A stretch of 38,035 nucleotides of DNA, from contig DEQC01000008.1 in the NCBI GenBank assembly GCA_002359055.1, forward strand, positions 63,134 through 101,168, given 5' to 3'. The position numbers and the translations under genes are program-made. The notes beneath the pieces were generated by a model, which worked only from the letters and a program-made list of their open reading frames with translations, made no database searches and was not told the origin of the DNA. The stretch is from Flavobacteriales bacterium UBA3376. GTDB lineage: Bacteria > Bacteroidota > Bacteroidia > Flavobacteriales > Weeksellaceae. Shown in pieces: positions 8,395-17,498 of this stretch (position 1 is its first letter; every line of letters begins with the position of its first letter).

Positions 8395-8481
8395 ATGTTA
8401 AATTTAAAGCATAGTTTTTTATTTGTAAAAAAAGCCAATTCTTCCTATCCAAAACTCATATTAAATTACCTATTTTTGTAA
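8395..8481 (+). CDS. possible 28-residue leader ORF before mreB
   Basis: A short ATG-to-TAA reading frame, preceded 13 bases upstream by the purine run GGGAGGAGG (8373-8381), a near-perfect anti-16S complement. Such sequences are rare here because Bacteroidota ribosomes mask their anti-Shine-Dalgarno end. The frame ends inside the putative mreB -7 box. The predicted peptide is Leu/Lys/Phe-rich and resembles no family I know. It may be chance. Confidence 0.2.
   Translation: MLNLKHSFLFVKKANSSYPKLILNYLFL
8471..8478 (+). promoter_or_regulatory. -7 box for the mreBCD-mrdA-rodA operon
   Basis: TATTTTTG, an exact TAnnTTTG match, 39 bases before the mreB ATG. No clear -33 TTG at the expected spacing. 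Confidence 0.5.
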
Positions 8482-8517
8482 TTGATTTTCCAATAAGCTA
8501 ATAAGTTTTAGAATTTA

Positions 8518-9543
8518 ATGAAGTTATTTAATTTTTTTACCCAGGATGTAGCCATAGACTTAGGTACTGCTAACACCTTAATCATTCATAATAACAAAGT
8601 TGTAGTCGATAGCCCATCAATAGTTGCTATCGATAGACGAACCAATAAAGTTATTGCTGTGGGGGAGAAAGCCAAGCATATGCAAGGTAAAACCCACGAT
8701 GATATCAAAACCATAAGACCGTTAAAAGACGGAGTAATTGCAGATTTCGAAGCATCTGAATTCATGATACGTGAATTTATCAAACAAATTCCAGGTATCA
8801 GAGGGAAATTTTTCTCTCCTTCACTTCGAATAGTTATTTGTATTCCATCGGGTATTACCGAGGTAGAAAAACGAGCGGTAAAAGATTCTGCTGCACATGT
8901 CAACGCAAAGGATGTTCGTTTGATTTACGAACCTATGGCAGCTGCGATAGGAGTTGGAATTGATGTTCAGTTGCCAAAAGGTAGCATGATCATCGATATA
9001 GGTGGAGGAACTTCTGAAATTGCAGTTTTGGCATTGGGAGGAATTGTTTGTGATAAATCTGTAAAAATCGGTGGAGATGTTTTCACCAATGATATCGCAT
9101 ATTATCTAAGAAGTCACCACAACCTATACATAGGTGAGAGAACTGCGGAGAGAGTGAAAATCGAAGTTGGATCTGCCATTGAAGATTTAGAACATGAGCC
9201 AGAAGATATGGCTGTTCAAGGTCGAGATTTAATTACTGGAAAACCCAAGGAAATTACAGTAAATTATAAAGAGATTGCAGCAGCTTTGGACAAATCCATT
9301 TTGAGAATTGAAGATGCAATTATGGAAACCTTGTCACAAACACCACCAGAATTAGCAGCTGATATTTATAATTCAGGAATTTATATGGCAGGTGGTGGTT
9401 CGATGTTGAGAGGATTGGATCAGAGAATTTCTAAAAAAACTGGTTTACCCGTTTTCTTGTCAGATGATCCACTTAGAGCTGTTGTTCGTGGAACTGGAAT
9501 TGCTTTGAAAAATATCGATAAGTATACATTCTTAATGAAATAA
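8518..9543 (+). CDS. mreB: rod shape-determining protein MreB
   Basis: Bacterial actin homologue (341 residues) that polymerises under the membrane and organises the cell-wall elongation complex. The phosphate-1 motif is DVAIDLGTANTLI (about 10-22), the phosphate-2 motif is MIIDIGGGTSEIAVLALGG, and the adenosine motif is GIYMAGGGSMLRG. IYEPMAAAIGVGIDV precedes phosphate 2. The N-terminal amphipathic stretch MKLFNFFTQ is the expected membrane contact. First gene of the elongasome operon, followed five bases later by mreC. Nothing unusual in the sequence. Confidence 0.98.
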   Translation: MKLFNFFTQDVAIDLGTANTLIIHNNKVVVDSPSIVAIDRRTNKVIAVGEKAKHMQGKTHDDIKTIRPLKDGVIADFEASEFMIREFIKQIPGIRGKFFSPSLRIVICIPSGITEVEKRAVKDSAAHVNAKDVRLIYEPMAAAIGVGIDVQLPKGSMIIDIGGGTSEIAVLALGGIVCDKSVKIGGDVFTNDIAYYLRSHHNLYIGERTAERVKIEVGSAIEDLEHEPEDMAVQGRDLITGKPKEITVNYKEIAAALDKSILRIEDAIMETLSQTPPELAADIYNSGIYMAGGGSMLRGLDQRISKKTGLPVFLSDDPLRAVVRGTGIALKNIDKYTFLMK

Positions 9544-9548
9544 TCAAT

Positions 9549-10403
9549 ATGCATTTCATCCTAAAGCCATTGATCAAAAATGGATTGATGCTGTTTTATA
9601 TTTTGTTGTCTATCATAGCATTTACATTTACTTTTAGACAAAAAGTATATCATAAATCTGTTTTGGATAAAACAACAACTCAAATCAGTGGAAATGTAGA
9701 TGAGAGAATGTCAAACATCACTCATTACATCGGTTTGAAGGATGAAAATAGGAAATTGCAATTAGAAAACTCTCGACTTCTCAAAGAAGTTGAGATGCTG
9801 AAAGGTGAAATCAAAGAATTGGACACCATCAGTGGGCCGATTAGAAATTTAGAATTTCATCAAACCTATAGTTTTATTCCGGTTGAAATCATCAATAATT
9901 CCATAATGAAAACCCATAATTTGATGACCATAAACAAAGGATCAAGACAAGGGATAGAAAAGGGAATGGGTGTGATTTCTTCGAATGGAGTCATAGGTTA
10001 TGTTTTAAATACAACCCCAAATTACTCAAGAGTGATGTCAACTCTGAATGGAGATGCAAAAATAACTGCACAAATTAGAAATAATCAATATTTTGGAACC
10101 TTGTCATGGGATGGGAAAGATCCGAGATTTACTCAATTGCATGAAATTCCGAAATATGTCGAAGTGAGTGTAGGTGATACGATAGAAACAGATGGTAAAT
10201 CTGCGGTTGTTCCAGGAGGAATTATGATCGGAACTGTATACAGTGCCGATATAAATGACATTACTGGAGAATTGGATATTCAGGTGAAATTGAGTGAGGA
10301 TTTTGGACGATTGAGGTATGGGAAAGTTGTTTTGAATTTGGAGAAAAAGGAAATTCTTGAAGTAGAAAAATTAGATAGTATAATAAATCATGCTCAACCT
10401 TAG
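9549..10403 (+). CDS. mreC: rod shape-determining protein MreC
   Basis: Bitopic inner-membrane protein (284 residues) linking MreB to periplasmic wall synthases. One N-terminal membrane helix (about 13-30), a coiled coil (about 60-95, LKDENRKLQLENSRLLKEVEML) and the beta-rich MreC domain from about 105, with NKGSRQGIEKGMGVISSNGVIGYV and the late VPGGIMIGTVYSADIND. Second gene of the operon. Its last 14 bp overlap the start of mreD. Confidence 0.95.
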   Translation: MHFILKPLIKNGLMLFYILLSIIAFTFTFRQKVYHKSVLDKTTTQISGNVDERMSNITHYIGLKDENRKLQLENSRLLKEVEMLKGEIKELDTISGPIRNLEFHQTYSFIPVEIINNSIMKTHNLMTINKGSRQGIEKGMGVISSNGVIGYVLNTTPNYSRVMSTLNGDAKITAQIRNNQYFGTLSWDGKDPRFTQLHEIPKYVEVSVGDTIETDGKSAVVPGGIMIGTVYSADINDITGELDIQVKLSEDFGRLRYGKVVLNLEKKEILEVEKLDSIINHAQP

Positions 10404-10905
10404 ACTTTTAGTAAACTTTTTTACCGTTGTTTTTTTGGTGTTGATACAAAGTCTGATTTTCAACAAAATCAGTTTTGAGCATGTGGCTACACCTTATATT
10501 TATGTGATTTTTATCTTACTTTATCATCCCAACAAGAATAGATACATCTTCTTATTGCTCTGTTTTTTATTGGGTTGGGGAATAGACATGTTTGATTTTA
10601 CGGGTGGAATTCACGCTTTTGCCAGTATAAGTATGGGAATGTTGACCAAGCCGATGATAAGATTGGTTTCTGGTTCTAAGTTTTTCGAAGTCGAAGAATT
10701 TAGATTTTCTGATTTTAAAGTTGGTCAATGGATTGTTTATACATCTGTTTTAGTTTTTATACATCATTTTCTGTTATTTTTCTTTGAAAGTTTCTCATTT
10801 TCAAATATTGAAGGTGTTTTGTTAAGAACGGTTTATTGTTCCATATTCACCTTGATATTTATTTATTTCTACTTAATTTTGTTTAGAAAGAGAGAGAGGC
10901 GATGA
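10390..10905 (+). CDS. mreD: rod shape-determining protein MreD
   Basis: Small polytopic membrane protein (171 residues) of the elongasome with about five hydrophobic helices. MreD diverges strongly in sequence; here size, topology and position between mreC and mrdA identify it. The stretch LLCFLLGWGIDMFDFTGGIHAFA (position about 56-78) holds the D-x-G-G-H-A type motif common in Bacteroidota MreD. The start overlaps mreC by 14 bp and the stop overlaps mrdA in an ATGA, indicating translational coupling. Confidence 0.9.
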   Translation: MLNLRLLVNFFTVVFLVLIQSLIFNKISFEHVATPYIYVIFILLYHPNKNRYIFLLLCFLLGWGIDMFDFTGGIHAFASISMGMLTKPMIRLVSGSKFFEVEEFRFSDFKVGQWIVYTSVLVFIHHFLLFFFESFSFSNIEGVLLRTVYCSIFTLIFIYFYLILFRKRERR

Positions 10906-12794
10906 AGAAGATATATTTGATTTACACTTTTATATTTTTTATCATTGGACTATTTGTATGGCGTTTATATTATTTGCAATTAGCCACAGATAGATACAAA
11001 TTAAACGCTATCAACACTTCGATCAAACAGGAAATCCTCTATCCCAACCGTGGAGATATTTTAGATAGAAATGGGAAATTGTTGGTGAGTAACACTTATA
11101 GTTATGAACTGGATGTGGTGCCTGGTATGATCAATGAAAGTTTTGATACACTTGCATTTTGTCATATGGCAGGAATTGAAGTGGAAGAATTCCATAATCG
11201 TTTGACCGAAATCAAAAACGAAAAATATTATCATGCACTATCTGCTTATCCGTTGATAAAAAATATCAGTCGAGAAAATTACGCAAGAATTCAAGAGCAA
11301 CTATATCTTTATCCTTCGATGTCAATCATCAAACGACCAGAAAGAAAATATTTGGTCAATACTGCCGGAAATATTTTGGGTTATATCAATGAGGCAAATG
11401 ATGCATACATCAAAACCGATTCTACTTATTATAGACCTGGAGATTTGGTGGGGATTGCAGGAGTGGAGCGTTCTTACGAAAAGGAATTGAGAGGTGTGAA
11501 AGGCGTACGAAATTATATAGCCGATCGATTGATGAGGCCTGTTGGACCTTATAAAGATGGACTTTATGACAAGCCAGCCGTCAGCGGAAAAACAATTACT
11601 CTGACCATCGATTATGAATTGCAACTCTATGCAGAAAAGTTGCTTCAAAATAAAAGAGGTGCCATAGTTGCACTCGACCCAAAAACGGGTGAGATTTTAG
11701 CGATGGCATCGGCGCCAACCGTTGACCCAAATTTATATTTAGATTCGAAAGAAAGAACTGCTTTGTTGTTGGATTCTATAAGTTTGCCTAACTATGATAG
11801 AGTTTCTCAAGCGACTTATCCTCCGGGTTCGCCCTTTAAAATGATTACAGCTTTGGCGGCTATGCAAATGGGCGTGATTACAGATTCAACCACTTATGTT
11901 TGTAAAAATGGTTTCAGACATGGAAGATTGAGAATTGCTTGTCATTGTGGTCAATATTATCGACCGATAGCTGTGCGATTGGCCATAGGGAAATCGTGTA
12001 ATAATTATTTTTCTGAAGCTTATAGAGACATAGTGATGAAATATCCTGATGATTATGCGAAAGGTGTGGACGAATGGAAAGAAATCATGACCAGTTTTGG
12101 TTTAGGGGTTTATCTGAACAATGATTTAGCGGTTGGAAGTTCTGGACTGATTCCTTCAGGTCAATTTTATGACAATCGATTTGGAAAAGGTAAATGGACA
12201 CCTTATCAAATGATTTTTAATGGAATTGGTCAAGGTGATATCACTATGACTCCTTTGCAAATGGCAAATACAACTGCGATTATGGCCAATCATGGTCATT
12301 TTTATACGCCGCATATTGTGAAGGAAATTGATGGAGAACCTCAAGATGATCCGAGGTTTGTGGTTAAAAAACAAACTTTAGTTGAGCCCAGACATTTTCA
12401 AGCCATCTTAGATGGAATGGTTATGGCATTTACCAATGGAACTGCGAGAGGATTTGCAACTAAGCGATTTACTCAAGCGGGAAAAACTGGAACTGCACAA
12501 AATTCGCAAGGTCAAGACCATTCATTATTTACATTGATCGCGCCAGTTGAAGATCCAAAAATTGTAGTTGCAGTCATAGTTGAAAATGGTTATTGGGGCT
12601 CGAGATGGGCAGGACCTATGTCCTCATTGATAGCCGAAAAATATCTTTTTGGAGATGTTGAAAGAAAAGCTATGGAAGAGAGAATGTTCAATGGTAACCT
12701 TCAATCAGAATATCAAAAACAATGGATTGATTATTTGAAAAGAAGAGGTTGGTATGTAGAACCCGATAAATCAGAAACTATTGAATCAGAGTAG
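10902..12794 (+). CDS. mrdA: penicillin-binding protein 2 (elongasome transpeptidase)
   Basis: Class B PBP (630 residues), the D,D-transpeptidase that crosslinks peptidoglycan during elongation together with RodA. It has one N-terminal membrane helix (about 5-25), then the pedestal/dimerisation domain with NRGDILDRNGKLLVSN (49-64) and VGIAGVERSYEKELRG, and the transpeptidase domain. Active-site motifs are SxxK at Ser310-Lys313 (PPGSPFKM), SxN at Ser365-Asn367 (KSCNNYF) and KTG at 528-530 (AGKTGTAQN). All are intact. Start overlaps mreD (ATGA); the last 14 bp overlap rodA. Confidence 0.97.
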   Translation: MKKIYLIYTFIFFIIGLFVWRLYYLQLATDRYKLNAINTSIKQEILYPNRGDILDRNGKLLVSNTYSYELDVVPGMINESFDTLAFCHMAGIEVEEFHNRLTEIKNEKYYHALSAYPLIKNISRENYARIQEQLYLYPSMSIIKRPERKYLVNTAGNILGYINEANDAYIKTDSTYYRPGDLVGIAGVERSYEKELRGVKGVRNYIADRLMRPVGPYKDGLYDKPAVSGKTITLTIDYELQLYAEKLLQNKRGAIVALDPKTGEILAMASAPTVDPNLYLDSKERTALLLDSISLPNYDRVSQATYPPGSPFKMITALAAMQMGVITDSTTYVCKNGFRHGRLRIACHCGQYYRPIAVRLAIGKSCNNYFSEAYRDIVMKYPDDYAKGVDEWKEIMTSFGLGVYLNNDLAVGSSGLIPSGQFYDNRFGKGKWTPYQMIFNGIGQGDITMTPLQMANTTAIMANHGHFYTPHIVKEIDGEPQDDPRFVVKKQTLVEPRHFQAILDGMVMAFTNGTARGFATKRFTQAGKTGTAQNSQGQDHSLFTLIAPVEDPKIVVAVIVENGYWGSRWAGPMSSLIAEKYLFGDVERKAMEERMFNGNLQSEYQKQWIDYLKRRGWYVEPDKSETIESE

Positions 12795-14310
12795 ATCTAT
12801 CAAAGGAATTGATTGGCTAACGATCATTATGACCGTAGCGATTATTTTATTTGGAATCATGAATATTTACAGCGTTGATCCAGATAAAGGCATTCGTCAA
12901 TTGATATTTTTTGGGATGAGTTTTGTTTTGATTATCGGATTTATTTCTGCAGCATCGACCAACCCAAATTTCTTTGAAGCATATAGTCCATTCATATACT
13001 TGTTTTCTTTGCTACTACTTGCTGGAGTTTTGGTATTTGGTAGAGAGATCAATGGTGCAAAAGCTTGGTTTGTATTAGGTCCCGTCAGTTTTCAACCCGT
13101 TGAACTCGCCAAACTGGCTACGGGCTTGTTTTTGGCTAATTTTATTTCTTCTCCTTCAGTAGAAATTAAATCAAGGCGAACCGTTTTAACCGCTTTTGCA
13201 ATTATAGGAATACCTATAACTTTGATTATTTTACAACCTGACTTAGGTTCTATCTTGGTTTTCAGCGCTTTCATCATTGCTCTGTACCGAGAAGGATTTT
13301 CGTTTATGTATATATTTATTCCAGTGATTGGTGGAACTTTATTTATACTATCGATTTCTTATCCAGCATTTTATATATTGACAGCCATCGGATTGTTGAC
13401 AGCATTTGTTTCTATATTTTTCATTGCCTTTTCAAACAATAGAATTTTATTGAGAAACCTGATGGGCGTTCAAATTGGATTGATGGTTTATTTCATTGTA
13501 CTTGTACTTTTAAACTATTTTTATCCAGAAGTTGGAATTGTGGAAGACGTCAATTCAAAAGGTTATGTTCCATTGGATATTTTACATTTTAATGTAACTT
13601 TTTATTCGATCATTGGATTTCTTGTGGCTTTTATCATGTTGATTTCGACTTCATATTTTCTTTTAAAAGACAATGCGGAATCACCTTATAAAATGTTCAG
13701 TGCTGATTTTACTTCCAATCAAACGTATGAATCCGGAATCATAGCCACTTTTGTATTGTTATTGGTTTTAGGAATCTCGATTTTCTCCAATCAAATTTAT
13801 TCTAAATTACCCACGCATCAACAGGAAAGAGTAATGGTATTGTTTGAAGGTGAAGGAAAATTTAGAGATACTTCAGGATATAATTTACTCTATTCGAAAA
13901 CTGCCATTGGATCAGGTGATTTATTGGGGAAAGGTTATTTACAAGGAACGGTGAAGATAGGTAGATTCGTTCCAGAACAATCAACTGACTATATTTTTTG
14001 TACAGTAGGCGAGGAGTGGGGATTCATTGGAAGTAGTTTGTTGGTGATTTTATATTCATTATTTATCATGAGAATATATTATTTGGCGGAGCAACAAAGA
14101 TCGGCTTTCAATCGAGTTTTCGGATATTCAGTCGCTTCCATATTCTTGATGCACTTTGTGATGAATATAGCTATGGTTATGGGATTGTTTCCAACGGTTG
14201 GAATTCCACTTCCATTTTTTAGCTATGGGGGAAGTTCCCTTTGGGCGTTTATTTCTTTGGTAACTATTTTTTTGATTTTAAATCATAAGGACAAACAGAC
14301 TTTGATTTAA
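12781..14310 (+). CDS. rodA: RodA SEDS glycosyltransferase, enlarged and divergent
   Basis: Membrane peptidoglycan polymerase (SEDS family) partnering PBP2. Family motifs seen are GAKAWFVLGPVSFQPVELAK (92-111), LQPDLGS (151-157), GSGDLLGKGYLQGT, VPEQSTDYIF (397-406), EEWGFIG and PLPFFSYGGSS near the C-terminus. At 509 residues it is about 100 longer than usual RodA (about 370-420). The surplus lies between about 195 and 320 and holds two or three extra hydrophobic helices plus a loop. In the catalytic loop, the usual Asp six residues before the Gly-Tyr tyrosine is replaced by Phe361, with an Asp at 363 instead; the usual PE-x-HTDF histidine is Ser. The start is TTG, 14 bp inside mrdA: the next ATG (residue 17) would remove half of helix 1. 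Confidence 0.9.
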   Translation: MNQSRSIKGIDWLTIIMTVAIILFGIMNIYSVDPDKGIRQLIFFGMSFVLIIGFISAASTNPNFFEAYSPFIYLFSLLLLAGVLVFGREINGAKAWFVLGPVSFQPVELAKLATGLFLANFISSPSVEIKSRRTVLTAFAIIGIPITLIILQPDLGSILVFSAFIIALYREGFSFMYIFIPVIGGTLFILSISYPAFYILTAIGLLTAFVSIFFIAFSNNRILLRNLMGVQIGLMVYFIVLVLLNYFYPEVGIVEDVNSKGYVPLDILHFNVTFYSIIGFLVAFIMLISTSYFLLKDNAESPYKMFSADFTSNQTYESGIIATFVLLLVLGISIFSNQIYSKLPTHQQERVMVLFEGEGKFRDTSGYNLLYSKTAIGSGDLLGKGYLQGTVKIGRFVPEQSTDYIFCTVGEEWGFIGSSLLVILYSLFIMRIYYLAEQQRSAFNRVFGYSVASIFLMHFVMNIAMVMGLFPTVGIPLPFFSYGGSSLWAFISLVTIFLILNHKDKQTLI

Positions 14311-14328
14311 ATGAAACTTATCATTTTA

Positions 14329-14336
14329 TAACTTTG
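14329..14336 (+). promoter_or_regulatory. promoter for the dCMP deaminase-ctpA-xer unit
   Basis: TAACTTTG, an exact TAnnTTTG match, 31 bases before the ATG at 14368. A TTTG lies at 14301-14304, 24 bases upstream, slightly longer than the usual -33/-7 spacing. Confidence 0.5.
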
Positions 14337-14367
14337 AATTATTTTCTTTTTCTAACTTGCATACATA

Positions 14368-14796
14368 ATGGACGAAAAACAACTAAAATACGATAAGGCT
14401 TATTTGAGAATGGCTCAAGAATGGGCGAAATTATCCCATTGCAAACGAAGAAAAGTTGGTGCTTTGATCGTCAAAGATCGAATGATTATATCTGATGGAT
14501 ACAACGGGACGCCAAGTGGATTTAAAAATGTTTGTGAAGATGAAAATGGATTGACACATTGGTATGTTTTGCATGCAGAAGCCAACGCAATTCTAAAAGT
14601 TGCTTCATCGACCCAAAGCTGCAAAAACGCAACGCTCTATATCACCATGTCTCCTTGTAAAGATTGTAGCAAATTGATTCATCAAGCAGGAATTACTCGT
14701 GTGGTTTATAGAGATGCATATAAAGATTTGTCTGGAATAGAATTTTTAAAGTTGGCCAATGTAGAAGTGGTTCAAATCAATCAAGAAGAAATTTAA
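14368..14796 (+). CDS. deoxycytidylate (dCMP) deaminase
   Basis: Zinc-dependent cytoplasmic enzyme converting dCMP to dUMP for thymidylate synthesis (ComEB/DCTD family, 142 residues). Zinc ligands are His69 in HAEAN (with catalytic Glu71) and Cys97/Cys100 in PCKDC. Family signatures CKRRKVGALIVKD and GYNGTPSGFKN are present. Followed four bases later by an S41 protease, forming an apparent operon with the recombinase gene. Length is typical. Confidence 0.95.
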   Translation: MDEKQLKYDKAYLRMAQEWAKLSHCKRRKVGALIVKDRMIISDGYNGTPSGFKNVCEDENGLTHWYVLHAEANAILKVASSTQSCKNATLYITMSPCKDCSKLIHQAGITRVVYRDAYKDLSGIEFLKLANVEVVQINQEEI

Positions 14797-14800
14797 TTTT

Positions 14801-16381
14801 ATGCGCTTATTTCTGAAAATTGTAAATATTGTGTTTTTCATACTCGCATTGCTTTTGATAGGTTTTATGCTGGGTAGAAAATATGATATTGCATTGGACG
14901 AAAATGATAGAATCATAGGATTGCAATACAGCGCAAATGAACAAAAAATTAGGAGATTGGTGTCGTTGATCGATAGCCAATATATGGAAGAAGTCAATAC
15001 CGATAGTTTGATGGATGTTGCCATTCAACAAATCGTCAATCAACTCGATCCTCATAGCAATTACCTCAACAAAACTGCACTGCAAAGAAGTGCAAGAGAA
15101 ATGAGTGGAAGTTTCAAAGGCTTGGGAATTTATTTAAGAAATATAAGCGATACACTAACGGTTACTCAAGTTTTGCCATATAGCCCGAATTATCTCAATT
15201 TGTATTTTGATGATAAATTGATAAAAGTCGATAGTGTAAATGCAATCGGCTTGAGCACAGAAAATTTTCAAACAATTCTCAATCAAAAACCTTCAGACTC
15301 CATTCATTTGACAGTTTTAAGAAAAGGACATTTCAAAGAATTGATGGCTCATAAAGGAAGTGTTTCTGTACCAAGTGTGGTTTCCTCATTTATGGTCAAC
15401 GATGAAATCGGTTATATCAAATTGATTCGATTTGCAGAAAAATCTGCTACTGAATTTAGAACGGCTTTGTTGGATTTGAAACGAAGAGGAATGAAAACTC
15501 TGATATTTGACTTGAGAGGAAATCCTGGTGGAATAATGAGAATTGCTGAAGAAATTGCTGATGAATTTTTAGATCGAAATGAGTTGATTGTTTATACAGA
15601 GGACAAAGACGAAAAAAGAAAATATATCTACGCAACTTCAAAAGGAAATTGGCAGGATGGAAAAGTATATGTGTTGATCGATGAAAATTCTGCTTCTTCA
15701 AGTGAAATCGTTGCAGGTGCTCTTCAAGAATACGATCGTGCGACCATTATTGGTCGTAGATCTTACGGCAAAGGTTTGGTGCAGAGAGAAGTGAATTTGG
15801 GCGATGGAACACGGGTGAGATTGACGGTTGCACATTATTATACTCCTTCAGGTAGATCGATTCAAAGACCTTATGACGAAGGAAACAAAGCTTATGCCGA
15901 TGATCTTTACAGAAGATTTAGAAGTGGTGAATTGTATTCGAAAGATAGTATAAAAGTCAACAAAGATTTGGCGTATAAAACACCTACTGGAAAAATAGTT
16001 TATGGAGGTGGAGGAATTATTCCTGATGAATTTGTTCCGGTTGATACCATGCAGTTGAGGGTTTGGTTGTTGCAACATGCCAATTCGAATTTCAGCAAAG
16101 AATTTTTCTATAAAAAAATTGTTCAAAATCAATACAATCCTGCTTGGATGTCTGAAAATTGGTTCTTGAATCATTATGACATCACTTCAGAATTCAACGA
16201 TTATTTAGGAGTGTTGGGCATCAGAGAATCGATTTTAAATGAAAGTGAAAAGAAGTTGATCAAAAACTTTATCAAAGCTTCTATTGCTGAAGAATTGTTT
16301 GGACTGCCATCACTTTATAAAGCTTGGTTGCCAGAAGATGGTATGGTCAATAGAGTATTGGAGTTAGAAAATCTTTTGTAA
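14801..16381 (+). CDS. S41 family C-terminal processing peptidase (CtpA-like)
   Basis: Membrane-anchored or secreted serine protease of 526 residues. One N-terminal hydrophobic segment (about 5-25) is followed by a helical region with QLDPHSNYL (81-89), a PDZ domain (about 100-185), and the S41 core: FDLRGNPGG (236-244), Ser299 in SASSSE and Lys324 in YGKGLVQ, spaced 25 residues as in the Ser/Lys dyads of the family. The C-terminal 130 residues are an extension beyond classic CtpA, common in Bacteroidota homologues. It is the second S41 protease in the window but has a different architecture from Prc and is not a recent duplicate. Confidence 0.92.
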   Translation: MRLFLKIVNIVFFILALLLIGFMLGRKYDIALDENDRIIGLQYSANEQKIRRLVSLIDSQYMEEVNTDSLMDVAIQQIVNQLDPHSNYLNKTALQRSAREMSGSFKGLGIYLRNISDTLTVTQVLPYSPNYLNLYFDDKLIKVDSVNAIGLSTENFQTILNQKPSDSIHLTVLRKGHFKELMAHKGSVSVPSVVSSFMVNDEIGYIKLIRFAEKSATEFRTALLDLKRRGMKTLIFDLRGNPGGIMRIAEEIADEFLDRNELIVYTEDKDEKRKYIYATSKGNWQDGKVYVLIDENSASSSEIVAGALQEYDRATIIGRRSYGKGLVQREVNLGDGTRVRLTVAHYYTPSGRSIQRPYDEGNKAYADDLYRRFRSGELYSKDSIKVNKDLAYKTPTGKIVYGGGGIIPDEFVPVDTMQLRVWLLQHANSNFSKEFFYKKIVQNQYNPAWMSENWFLNHYDITSEFNDYLGVLGIRESILNESEKKLIKNFIKASIAEELFGLPSLYKAWLPEDGMVNRVLELENLL

Positions 16382-16382
16382 A

Positions 16383-17273
16383 ATGAATTGGGGAGAAATA
16401 ATTTCTGAATACCAATCTCATCTAAAATTAGAGAAAAATCTCTCCGACAACTCCATTGAAGCTTATCTCAGAGATATCAAAAAATTAATAGATTTTTCCG
16501 ATCAATCTCCTTTAAAAATTCAACAAAATCAAATTGAAGAGTTTATTTATCAATTCGCAAAACTTGATTATTCACCAAGAACTCAAGCGAGATTGATTTC
16601 ATCTCTAAAAAGTTTTTTCAATTATTTGCAATGGGAAGAACTAAGGGATGATAATCCTTCGGAATTGATAGAAACTCCAAAAATGGGTATGAAACTACCC
16701 GATGTTCTTTCTGAAACTGAAATCGATACGATCATTGCTCAAATCGATTTGAGTGAAGCTGAAGGTGAGCGAAATCGAGCGATTATTGAAACGCTTTATG
16801 GTTGTGGACTCAGAGTTTCAGAATTAATTGAACTCAAACTTTCTCATTTATTTTTCGATGAAAATTATATTTTGGTCATCGGAAAGGGAAACAAACAACG
16901 ATTGGTTCCAATTTCTAATCATACGATCAAATACATTAATATTTATAAAGATCAAGTGAGAATTCATCAAAATATCCAAAATGGATTCGAAGATCATTTG
17001 TTCCTCAATCGAAGAGGGAGAAGTTTGAGTAGAGTGATGATTTTTACGATTGTCAAACAATTGACCGAAAAAGCTGGAATCAAAAAAAATGTTAGTCCTC
17101 ATACTTTCAGACATTCTTTTGCAACTCATCTATTAAAAAACGGTGCGGATTTGCGCTCGATTCAAATGATGCTCGGACATGAAAGTATAAGCACTACTGA
17201 AATTTATACACATTTGGATGATAGCATGCTGAGAGAAGCTGTTCTTAAATTTCATCCAAGAAATCAAACATAA
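16383..17273 (+). CDS. xerD: tyrosine recombinase XerC/XerD
   Basis: Site-specific tyrosine recombinase of 296 residues, the size of XerC/XerD, which resolves chromosome dimers at dif. An N-terminal SAM-like DNA-binding domain (about 1-95) precedes the catalytic domain with Arg144 (GCGLRVSEL), Lys168 (GKGNKQR), His240 and Arg243 (SPHTFRHSFATHLL), His266 (MLGHESISTTEIY) and nucleophile Tyr275. All catalytic residues are intact. It starts one base after the S41 protease stop, so it sits in a housekeeping operon rather than in an integron or phage. XerD is the better guess, but XerC cannot be excluded from this sequence alone. Confidence 0.9.
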   Translation: MNWGEIISEYQSHLKLEKNLSDNSIEAYLRDIKKLIDFSDQSPLKIQQNQIEEFIYQFAKLDYSPRTQARLISSLKSFFNYLQWEELRDDNPSELIETPKMGMKLPDVLSETEIDTIIAQIDLSEAEGERNRAIIETLYGCGLRVSELIELKLSHLFFDENYILVIGKGNKQRLVPISNHTIKYINIYKDQVRIHQNIQNGFEDHLFLNRRGRSLSRVMIFTIVKQLTEKAGIKKNVSPHTFRHSFATHLLKNGADLRSIQMMLGHESISTTEIYTHLDDSMLREAVLKFHPRNQT

Positions 17274-17498
17274 TTTTCTTATTGATTTTTAAAAGTTTTT
17301 TCAGAAAACCCTTATTGGTTTAAGGTTCAATGACAAATCAACTCAACTGATCTCATCGTAAATTCATCTTCAATTCTGGCTTGATAAAAATCATTAACCA
17401 AAAATTAAGGATTGCAAATTTTCTTGTAATTTAGCACTTAAATTTATTTAATCTAAATAAATATAGAGTTCTAAATCCTATTAAATATTCCAAATAAA

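Noticed and set aside
575..16381. The two S41 proteases as a gene duplication
   Set aside because: They differ in domain layout, length and C-terminal extension and share only the catalytic core; they are separate subfamilies (Prc and CtpA).
16383..17273. Tyrosine recombinase as evidence for an integrative element or integron
   Set aside because: The gene is 296 residues, XerC/D-sized, embedded one base after ctpA in a housekeeping operon, with no att sites, tRNA or cassette array nearby.
17274..17498. Possible RNA gene in the gap before the PD40 stub
   Set aside because: The sequence is AT-rich with no tRNA-like cloverleaf or strong hairpin; only a weak TAATTTAG box at 17427 is visible.
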